Assembly (NCBI GenBank): GCA_910587495.1
Contig: CAJUMT010000086.1
Location: forward strand, 4,674 to 13,119
Direction of reading: 5' to 3'
Origin: an uncultured Lachnospiraceae bacterium
Lineage (GTDB): Bacteria; Bacillota_A; Clostridia; Lachnospirales; Lachnospiraceae
Length of the DNA: 8,446 nt
The position numbers were made by a program, and so were the translations under genes. Below are positions 1 through 4,968 of the stretch, in pieces. How positions within the stretch are numbered: the stretch's first letter is position 1; each line of letters opens with the position of its first letter. The notes beneath the pieces were generated by a model, which was not told the origin of the DNA, did not search any database, and worked only from the letters and a program-made list of their open reading frames with translations.

Positions 1-5
1 GCAAT

Positions 6-1217
6 TTGCTGAGAATTATATTTCTCCCTATTCGTGACAAGGCGGGAACGGGACTTCGCGTGCGCATCATGATGGGCGGACGAAGGCTGGTGTATTGTGG
101 CTTATATGCTATGGCGGCGCAGGCGATGGTCTTTTATTTTATCTATTTAAAAAAACATATGGTTCATGATCCGGGGCTTGGAATCCTGGCTTCCAATGCA
201 GTATTTGCTTGTATCGGATGTTTTCTTTTGCTGGCGGCAGGCGTGCTGCGTATTTTTTTCACTTCCAGGCGATTAAGTATTCTACGCCGCGTGATTATGG
301 TTCTTGTCATGTGGATACCGGTGGTGAATCTGATCGTGCTTTTATACGCTTGTCGGCTGGTCTATGAAGAATATGATTTTGAGAGGGAAAAGGCACAGCT
401 TCGTGTGCTTCGGATAGATTCAGAAATTTGCAGAACAAAGTATCCGCTGGTGATGGTTCATGGGATCGGATTTCGGGATCTGAGATATTTTAATTATTGG
501 GGCCGGATTCCTAGGGAACTTATGAGAAACGGAGCTGTTGTTTACTATGGCAACCAGGAAGCGCTTGGGACGATCGTTTACAACGCGGAAGACATCCGTA
601 AAAAGATTTTCCAGGTCCTTTCGGAAACCGGCTGTGAAAAAGTTAATATTATTGCACATTCCAAAGGTGGTCTGGATGCCAGATACGCCATCTCCAAACT
701 GGAAATGGAACCTTATGTGGCCTCATTGACTACCATGAATACGCCCCACAGAGGATGCCGATTCGTGGACTATGCCTGCCGTCTGCCAGATGGGCTTTAC
801 CGGTTCGTGGCAAGTTGTTTTGACCATACCTTTTCCATGTTCGGCGATAAGAATCCGGATTTTTATACAGCCACGCGGCAGTTTTCTACCACGGAAAGTC
901 AGCGGTTTAACGAGGACGTAAAAGACGCGCCGCAGGTGTATTATCAGAGCTATACTTCCCGGATGAAACATCCCTGGAGCCATTTGCTTTTAAGCATACC
1001 CTACTGTATGATCCGCCCGTTGGAAGGCGAGAACGACGGGCTGGTCAGCGTGTCTTCGGCGAAATGGGGAGAATTTAAGGGCGTATTTTCCAACGCTCGT
1101 ACAAGAGGGATTTCTCATGGGGATATTATCGATTTGAAACGGGAAGATTATAAAGGGTTTGATGTGGTGGAAACGTATGTGCAGATTGTGAAAGGGTTAA
1201 AGGAGATGGGGTTTTAG
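6..1217 (+). CDS. Membrane-anchored triacylglycerol lipase/esterase-like alpha/beta-hydrolase
   Basis: Predicted serine hydrolase acting on lipid or ester substrates at the cell surface. Three hydrophobic segments lie at residues ~28-48, ~58-85 and ~96-118. The loop between the last two is strongly basic (TSRRLSILRR), so by the positive-inside rule the C-terminal catalytic domain should face outside. The hydrolase fold begins near residue 145: VHGIGFRD (151-158) supplies the oxyanion-hole HG, AHSKGG (217-222) the nucleophile elbow with Ser219, GENDGLVSVSS (341-351) the likely acid Asp344, and SHGD (370-373) the likely catalytic His371. This order and the NDGLV motif match bacterial class 2 lipases. 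Counting starts from the TTG at 6, but the frame is open to the left edge and no ribosome binding site is visible there. GTG 60 or ATG 69/72 are alternatives, and all three retain the first membrane segment. The natural substrate cannot be read from sequence. The fold assignment is firm, the start is not. Confidence 0.8.
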   Translation: MLRIIFLPIRDKAGTGLRVRIMMGGRRLVYCGLYAMAAQAMVFYFIYLKKHMVHDPGLGILASNAVFACIGCFLLLAAGVLRIFFTSRRLSILRRVIMVLVMWIPVVNLIVLLYACRLVYEEYDFEREKAQLRVLRIDSEICRTKYPLVMVHGIGFRDLRYFNYWGRIPRELMRNGAVVYYGNQEALGTIVYNAEDIRKKIFQVLSETGCEKVNIIAHSKGGLDARYAISKLEMEPYVASLTTMNTPHRGCRFVDYACRLPDGLYRFVASCFDHTFSMFGDKNPDFYTATRQFSTTESQRFNEDVKDAPQVYYQSYTSRMKHPWSHLLLSIPYCMIRPLEGENDGLVSVSSAKWGEFKGVFSNARTRGISHGDIIDLKREDYKGFDVVETYVQIVKGLKEMGF

Positions 1218-1225
1218 CCCATTTT
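1203..1225 (+). terminator. Possible weak terminator overlapping the lipase stop codon
   Basis: GAGATGGG (1203-1210) can pair with CCCATTTT (1218-1225) as 8 bp with two G-U pairs around a 7-nt loop that contains the stop codon. The T-rich tract lies largely within the stem, and only a scattered T-rich stretch follows. It is weak compared with the terminators at 2281 and 3570. Confidence 0.25.
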
Positions 1226-1284
1226 GATCATTATTGTTTTTGTCAATTATACACAAAGAATTTATCTGATTTAAGCATTTTTGG

Positions 1285-1313
1285 TTGCAAAAAACGACTG
1301 AATGTTGTATAGT
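1285..1313 (+). promoter_or_regulatory. Sigma-A-type promoter for the DUF5688-like gene
   Basis: TTGCAA (1285-1290) and TATAGT (1308-1313) are separated by exactly 17 bp, close to the vegetative consensus. The predicted start near 1320 would give a leader of about 70 nt before the ATG at 1390. No repeat or operator-like palindrome was noticed nearby. Confidence 0.7.
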
Positions 1314-1389
1314 AAGACCAGATATAAAGCATTCCTGTGCAGTTCGCACAAATTTCCACAAGACGATAGCAGAAACAGAAAGGAAATAT

Positions 1390-2268
1390 ATGACATATGA
1401 GCATTTTTTGATACAATTGGGGCAATGTGTGACGGCGCGGACAGTGGACGGAGAGGTTGTCCGTCAAGTTCAGGTATTGAAAAACAACGGAGTCAGACTG
1501 GACGGATTTTCCTATCATATTGAAGGGCGGAAAGAACAACCTACAGTTTATGTAAACCAGTATTATCGGGAGGGGATGGACCCGGAAGAACTGGGGAAGA
1601 TTGCCGAGATGGTTTTGAAAATACAGCGGGAGAGCCGGATTTTGCAGGAAGATGATTTGCTGAAACTTTTAGACTACGACAGTATGAGAAGAAAGATTTT
1701 TTATCGGCTGATTTCTAAAAAGAAAAATGAAGAACTCCTTGCCAAAGCTCCATGGCTCCCCTGGATGGATATGGCGATTGTATTTTATTTAAGGATTCCG
1801 GAACATATCGTGCCTGATGCCACGGCGCTGGTCTATACAAATCATCTGGAACATTGGGGGATTACGATGGGAGAACTATATCGTACAGCGTCAAAAAATA
1901 TGTCCGGCCTGTCGGTTTCCATAGAGCCGATGGAAACATTTTTAGAAAGCTGCGGAATTGAAGCCGGGAACAGCGGGATGTATATCCTGACCAATGGAAG
2001 AAAAGAGTATGGCGCCGCCGTGATCGTAGATCCTGAAGTGCAGCGTATGTGTTACAGACGCTTGGGAGAAGACTATTATGTACTTCCAAGCAGTATTCAT
2101 GAATTAATTCTTTTACCTGGAAGCTTTGCAACATCACCGGAGGATTTATGCAATTTAGTGCAGGAGGTAAATGAAAACTGTGTAAGTCCGGAAGATTTCC
2201 TGAGCGGAAATGTGTATTTTTATTCATCTATTACCGGACAGTTAAAGCAAATTTTTACGGTTTCGTAA
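1390..2268 (+). CDS. DUF5688-like protein of unknown function
   Basis: A 292-residue soluble protein with no signal peptide, membrane segment or recognisable catalytic motif. Its features match my memory of the DUF5688 family, abundant in Lachnospiraceae: an N-terminal MTYEHFL start, a PTVYVNQYYREG stretch near residues 51-62, and a C-terminal block with MYILTNGRKEYGAA (197-210) followed by YYVLPSSIHELILLP (229-243). The YVLPSSIHE signature is the strongest marker. The ATG at 1390 is chosen because AAAGGA (1379-1384) lies 5 nt upstream. The frame extends upstream to a TTG at 1285, but that codon is part of the -35 box of a good promoter, so the longer form is unlikely. Flanked by its own promoter and a strong terminator, the gene appears monocistronic, which gives no functional hint from neighbours. 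The function is unknown. Confidence 0.85.
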   Translation: MTYEHFLIQLGQCVTARTVDGEVVRQVQVLKNNGVRLDGFSYHIEGRKEQPTVYVNQYYREGMDPEELGKIAEMVLKIQRESRILQEDDLLKLLDYDSMRRKIFYRLISKKKNEELLAKAPWLPWMDMAIVFYLRIPEHIVPDATALVYTNHLEHWGITMGELYRTASKNMSGLSVSIEPMETFLESCGIEAGNSGMYILTNGRKEYGAAVIVDPEVQRMCYRRLGEDYYVLPSSIHELILLPGSFATSPEDLCNLVQEVNENCVSPEDFLSGNVYFYSSITGQLKQIFTVS

Positions 2269-2280
2269 ATAAGATTCCGG

Positions 2281-2322
2281 CAAAGCGGACATGTCATTTT
2301 AAAGCATGCCCGCTTTGTTTTT
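2281..2322 (+). terminator. Rho-independent terminator of the DUF5688-like gene
   Basis: CAAAGCGGACATG (2281-2293) pairs with CATGCCCGCTTTG (2305-2317): 8 bp, one A-C mismatch, then 4 bp, closing an 11-nt loop. A run of five T follows (2318-2322). It begins 12 bp after the stop codon at 2268 and separates this gene from the tRNA unit. Confidence 0.9.
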
Positions 2323-2361
2323 AGCCGTCTGGATGAAATCTTTTACGGATGCCGTTCATCT

Positions 2362-2383
2362 TTGTTACAAAATTGTTACAAAA
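2362..2383 (+). repeat. Two tandem 11-bp copies of TTGTTACAAAA
   Basis: The units at 2362-2372 and 2373-2383 are identical and directly abutting. Each contains TTGTTACAA, a perfect 4+1+4 palindrome (TTGT-N-ACAA). The 11-bp period is about one helical turn, so both units present the same DNA face. They end 5 bp before the -35 box of the tRNA promoter. They could be an operator pair or an A/T-rich UP-like element; this is an inference from position and symmetry. Confidence 0.6.
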
Positions 2384-2388
2384 AATGC

Positions 2389-2417
2389 TTGCATATATTA
2401 GAAAGTTGGTGTATGAT
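2389..2417 (+). promoter_or_regulatory. Sigma-A-type promoter for tRNA-Arg (and possibly the SH3b gene)
   Basis: TTGCAT (2389-2394) and TATGAT (2412-2417) are separated by 17 bp. The expected start near 2424 lies about 12 nt before the mature tRNA 5' end, typical of a tRNA transcription unit. The A/T-rich tandem repeat immediately upstream fits a strong stable-RNA promoter. Confidence 0.75.
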
Positions 2418-2436
2418 AGTTGAAGTAATTATCCAA

Positions 2437-2510
2437 GCACCTGTAGCTCAGCTGGATAGAGCACGGGCCTCCGACGCCCGGTGTCGCAAGTTCGAATCTT
2501 GTCAGGTGCA
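2437..2510 (+). tRNA. tRNA-Arg (anticodon CCG)
   Basis: A 74-nt cloverleaf. The acceptor stem GCACCTG/CAGGTGC is perfect; the D stem GCTC/GAGC encloses the loop AGCTGGATA. The anticodon stem CGGGC/GCCCG encloses CTCCGAC, putting CCG at 2471-2473, which reads the arginine codon CGG. The 5-nt variable loop is GTGTC, and the T arm GCAAG/CTTGT with loop TTCGAAT has one G-U pair. A at position 20 of the D loop fits arginine identity. The discriminator base is A2510 and CCA is not encoded, so it must be added after transcription. Six T follow directly (2511-2516). Confidence 0.97.
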
Positions 2511-2558
2511 TTTTTTATACTCTAAAGTCAGCGAAACTATAATAGGAGGATATTTAGC

Positions 2559-3554
2559 ATGGCAAATCAACAAAAACATCAGAAACAGGAATCACTTTTT
2601 ACAAATTATAAATTTTATCTTGGAATCAGTGTCATAGAATTGGTAATTATTATTATATTGGCAGTTATGCTGGCTCGCGGCAAGAGTGAAGAGGCGACGG
2701 ATCAGCCTGATCTGCCACCGGAGCAGACAGAGGATGTATCACCGGAGACAACAGAGCAGCCGGAAACCGAAGAGGAGCCGGAGCCGGAAAACAATCTGGA
2801 AGAAAACAGCCACGCTTCCATTGACAGGCTGGTGGAGAAATACTGTTCTTATATTGCTGAAGGTGATGTGGATGGGCTTGAAGAGATTGTTGATATGCTG
2901 ACGGATGATGAAAAGGAGAAAATTCAAAGCCGAGCAGCGGTTATCGAATCTTTTGACAACGTGACCTGCTATACGAAAAACGGCCCTGTGGAAGATTCTT
3001 TTATCGTGTTTGTATGTTATGATATGAAACTGGTTGGTATTGAGACCAGTGCGCCGGACATTATTTGCCTGTATGTGGGACCAAAGGGAGACGAAGGACG
3101 ACGGATACATTATGGAAGCATTGATGAAGAGATGCAGGAATATGTGGCGGAACTTGAGAAAGATCCTGAAGTGCAGGCTTTATATGATGACGTAAGTACA
3201 CGGTATCAGGAAGCGCAGGAGAAGGACGAGACGCTTGCAGCGTTTGTTCAGAGATTAAACGGTCAGGTAGAGGAACCAGAGGAACCAGCGGAAGAAACGC
3301 AGGAAGAAGAACAACCTTCGGAGGAGCCTGCAGAAGAACCAGCGGAAGAAGAAGGCGGGGCGACGCCGGAGAACAGAGAGATTCAGCTGGCAGATACTGT
3401 AAATATTCGTTCAGATACAAGCACTGACGCCGAGAAACTGACGGTGGCATACCAAGGAGATATGATCACGCTGATCGAGTCTTATGAAAATGGCTGGACC
3501 AAGGTGGAATACAGAGGCATCACTGGTTATGCGAAGACTGAATTTTTAGAGTAA
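2559..3554 (+). CDS. Single-pass membrane protein with C-terminal extracellular SH3b domain
   Basis: A 331-residue membrane-anchored envelope protein. A short cytoplasmic tail (1-19, with K/R/H) is followed by one transmembrane helix (~20-39). Next come a Pro/Glu/Thr-rich acidic linker (~42-84), a globular domain (~85-235) with no family I recognise, a second acidic linker of PEEP/AEE repeats (~237-272), and a bacterial SH3 domain (~275-331). The SH3b domain shows the usual VNIRSDTSTDAEKL, NGWTKVEYRG and ITGYAKTEFL blocks. Such domains usually bind peptidoglycan, so the protein probably reaches from the membrane into the cell wall. The middle segment, with hydrophobic strands FIVFVCYDMKL and IICLYVG, resembles small NTF2-like folds only in pattern. 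ATG 2559 is supported by AGGAGGA (2544-2550), 8 nt upstream. No separate promoter is evident in the 48 bp after the tRNA, so it may be read from the tRNA promoter. Confidence 0.85.
   Translation: MANQQKHQKQESLFTNYKFYLGISVIELVIIIILAVMLARGKSEEATDQPDLPPEQTEDVSPETTEQPETEEEPEPENNLEENSHASIDRLVEKYCSYIAEGDVDGLEEIVDMLTDDEKEKIQSRAAVIESFDNVTCYTKNGPVEDSFIVFVCYDMKLVGIETSAPDIICLYVGPKGDEGRRIHYGSIDEEMQEYVAELEKDPEVQALYDDVSTRYQEAQEKDETLAAFVQRLNGQVEEPEEPAEETQEEEQPSEEPAEEPAEEEGGATPENREIQLADTVNIRSDTSTDAEKLTVAYQGDMITLIESYENGWTKVEYRGITGYAKTEFLE
3270..3350 (+). repeat. Short internal repeats encoding the Pro/Glu linker
   Basis: GAGGAACCA is tandemly duplicated (3270-3278, 3279-3287), and the 15-mer GAACCAGCGGAAGAA occurs exactly at 3282-3296 and 3336-3350. 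These encode EEPAEE-type linker repeats between the globular domain and the SH3b domain. Such repeats often vary in number by slippage, changing linker length without breaking the frame. Confidence 0.6.
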
Positions 3555-3569
3555 ATAATGAATAAATAT

Positions 3570-3619
3570 AAAAAAGCTCCATACCCTATGAACGATCGAT
3601 CAGGGAAAGGAGCTTTTTT
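3570..3619 (+). terminator. Terminator-like hairpin that contains the next gene's ribosome binding site
   Basis: AAAAAAGCTCC (3570-3580) pairs perfectly with GGAGCTTTTTT (3609-3619), giving an 11-bp stem. After an ATA/AAA internal loop, CCCT (3584-3587) pairs with AGGG (3602-3605) around a 14-nt loop containing the palindrome GATCGATC. The A and T tracts make it a candidate bidirectional terminator for the SH3b gene. Its 3' arm also holds GGAG of AAAGGAG (3606-3612), the ideal Shine-Dalgarno for the ATG at 3620, which starts one base after the T run. The folded form would therefore both stop transcription and hide the start of the downstream gene. Confidence 0.8.
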
Positions 3620-4057
3620 ATGGTAACAGAAGCAGATAGAGCAGTTTTGGATGAGAGTTATAAGAATACGCGCATGGGCCGGGAAGCCATCAATACGATT
3701 ATTGGTAAAGTGGAAGATGATGAGCTGGCGCTGGATTTGAATCGGCAGGCATGTAAATTTGTACAGTTGGAAGAAAAAATACAGAAGAAGTATCAAAAAG
3801 CCAGCGAGACGCCGCCAGAAGATAGTTTGATGAACCGTACAATGCTGTGGGGCGGGATACAGATGAATACGTTGTTAAATGCCAGCACAGAGCATATTGC
3901 GGATATGATGATCCAGGGTAATACAAAAGGAATCACGGAACTTATGAAAGTCGTGAAGAAAAACAAAGGAGTTCAAAAAGAATACTATGAGCTGGCACAG
4001 GAATTGATGGATTTCGAAGAAAAAAATATAGAAAAACTAAAAGCATATTTAAGATAG
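3620..4057 (+). CDS. Small all-helical (ferritin-like) protein, function unknown
   Basis: A 145-residue soluble protein that reads as helices throughout: roughly 5-28, 33-62, 68-98, 100-113 and 116-143, a pattern fitting a four-helix, ferritin-like bundle. I recall similar uncharacterised proteins in Lachnospiraceae sharing SYKNTRMGREAI (13-24), LWGGIQMNT (76-84) and the core TEHIADMMIQGNTKGI (90-105). No clear di-iron ExxH pair or heme site is visible, so metal binding is not supported. There is no signal peptide or membrane segment. The start is well fixed: AAAGGAG (3606-3612) lies 7 nt upstream of the ATG. That site lies inside the terminator-like hairpin at 3570-3619, so expression may depend on the state of the hairpin. 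It could be a spore- or stress-related protein, but nothing in the sequence shows this. Confidence 0.75.
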   Translation: MVTEADRAVLDESYKNTRMGREAINTIIGKVEDDELALDLNRQACKFVQLEEKIQKKYQKASETPPEDSLMNRTMLWGGIQMNTLLNASTEHIADMMIQGNTKGITELMKVVKKNKGVQKEYYELAQELMDFEEKNIEKLKAYLR

Positions 4058-4124
4058 ACTGGTTTTTTTTGCCGGTATTTGATAAGATAATAGTGGCAAT
4101 GGAGACAATCCAACCTGACAGATG

Positions 4125-4173
4125 TCCGGAGGGATTTTGGGCGCATATAATTTAAAGCCGAAGTCCTTCCGGA
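4125..4173 (+). promoter_or_regulatory. Long hairpin in the rluF leader
   Basis: TCCGGAGGGATTTTGG (4125-4140) pairs along its whole length with CCGAAGTCCTTCCGGA (4158-4173): 16 bp including three G-U pairs, with no bulge, around a 17-nt A/T-rich loop. No T run follows on either strand, so it is not a simple terminator. The loop contains TATAAT (4146-4151), but no good -35 box lies 16-18 bp upstream. The element may be a structured RNA leader of the rluF-ligA cluster or a DNA palindrome centred on a -10-like sequence. No known riboswitch motif was recognised. Confidence 0.5.
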
Positions 4174-4222
4174 ATAAAAGTGTTGTAGGTGGTAAAGATC
4201 AGATGACAACAGGTACATAAGT

Positions 4223-4966
4223 ATGATAAGACTGAACAAATATATGAGCGAGGTGGGCGTTTGTTCCAGAAGAGAAGCAGATCGACTGATCGAAGAGGGG
4301 AGGATAACGGTTGATGGAGTCGTGGCCTCTGTGGGTATGCAGATCGAAGAAGGGCAGAAGGTGTCGTTGGACGGTAAGCCGGTGGGGCAGAGTAAAAAAC
4401 CTGGCAGGGTGATGATAGCGGTTAACAAGCCAAGAGGTGTCGTTTGTTCCAGCGTAAGTCAGAAGGGGGAAGTGAATATTATTGATTTCCTTAAGTATCC
4501 GGAAAGGATCATGTATGCCGGAAGGTTGGACAAGGAGTCGGAAGGGCTTCTCTTGATGACCAATGACGGCGATATTATCAACCGGATGATGCGCGCTGCC
4601 AATTATCATGAAAAAGAATATGAAGTGGTGTTGGACCGACCCTTTAACGACCGCTTTTTAAAGGATATGGCGGCGGGCGTTTATCTAAAAGAACTGAATG
4701 AAACTACCCGTCCATGTGTGACAGAACGTCTGGGGAAGAGAATGTTCAGGATTATTTTGACCCAGGGTTTGAATCGCCAGATTCGCCGGATGTGCAGGGA
4801 ACTGGGATTTCATGTACAGGAATTAAAAAGGGTGCGAATTATGAATATATGCCTGGGACATCTAAAGACCGGAACCTGGCGTAATGTGTCGGAACGTGAG
4901 ATGGCAGAACTTTTGCATCTTATGGAAGATGAAGTAGGCATTGCAGGGGAAGGAGCAAAGCTATAA
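4223..4966 (+). CDS. rluF: 23S rRNA pseudouridine synthase, RluF type
   Basis: Converts a specific uridine of 23S rRNA to pseudouridine; in E. coli RluF acts on U2604. Residues 1-48 form an S4 RNA-binding domain (RLNKYMSEVGVCSRREADRL). The catalytic domain runs from ~63 to ~235. It carries the GRLDKESEGLLLMTNDGD motif (100-117) with catalytic Asp103, then NYHEKEYEVVLDRP (127-140) and the conserved TQGLNRQIRRMC (180-191). The MMRAANYHEKEY stretch is closer to RluF than to RluB/RluE, though exact site specificity is an inference. Its 247 residues suit the family. ATG 4223 begins exactly at the S4 domain; the only ribosome binding site is a weak AGGT (4211-4214), 8 nt upstream, unlike the strong sites of its neighbours. 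The stop is 2 bp before ligA, so the two are probably cotranscribed and perhaps translationally coupled. Confidence 0.92.
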   Translation: MIRLNKYMSEVGVCSRREADRLIEEGRITVDGVVASVGMQIEEGQKVSLDGKPVGQSKKPGRVMIAVNKPRGVVCSSVSQKGEVNIIDFLKYPERIMYAGRLDKESEGLLLMTNDGDIINRMMRAANYHEKEYEVVLDRPFNDRFLKDMAAGVYLKELNETTRPCVTERLGKRMFRIILTQGLNRQIRRMCRELGFHVQELKRVRIMNICLGHLKTGTWRNVSEREMAELLHLMEDEVGIAGEGAKL

Positions 4967-4968
4967 AT

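Noticed and set aside
2362..2637. Open frame spanning the tRNA promoter, tRNA-Arg and the start of the SH3b gene
   Set aside because: It translates the tRNA itself and overlaps a well-supported gene in another frame; it is not a real protein.
2739..3450. Antisense open frames over the SH3b gene
   Set aside because: They arise from the biased Glu/Pro codons of the linkers on the coding strand, read in reverse; no family features.
3588..3626. 12-codon ORF starting in the loop of the 3570-3619 hairpin and overlapping the next ATG
   Set aside because: It has no ribosome binding site and its codons simply read through the terminator stem; chance is the simpler explanation.
4062..4070. T run after the 145-residue gene as a terminator
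   Set aside because: The preceding bases form no convincing GC-containing stem, only scattered A-T pairing with the end of the gene.
4146..4151. Perfect TATAAT as a promoter for rluF
   Set aside because: No acceptable -35 hexamer lies at 16-18 bp and there is no extended -10 TG; it may just be the A/T-rich loop of the hairpin.
4099..4155. 18-codon ORF ending in the loop of the rluF leader hairpin (METIQPDRCPEGFWAHII)
   Set aside because: No Shine-Dalgarno precedes it and there is no run of regulatory codons, so a leader peptide is not supported, although its stop inside the hairpin loop is curious.
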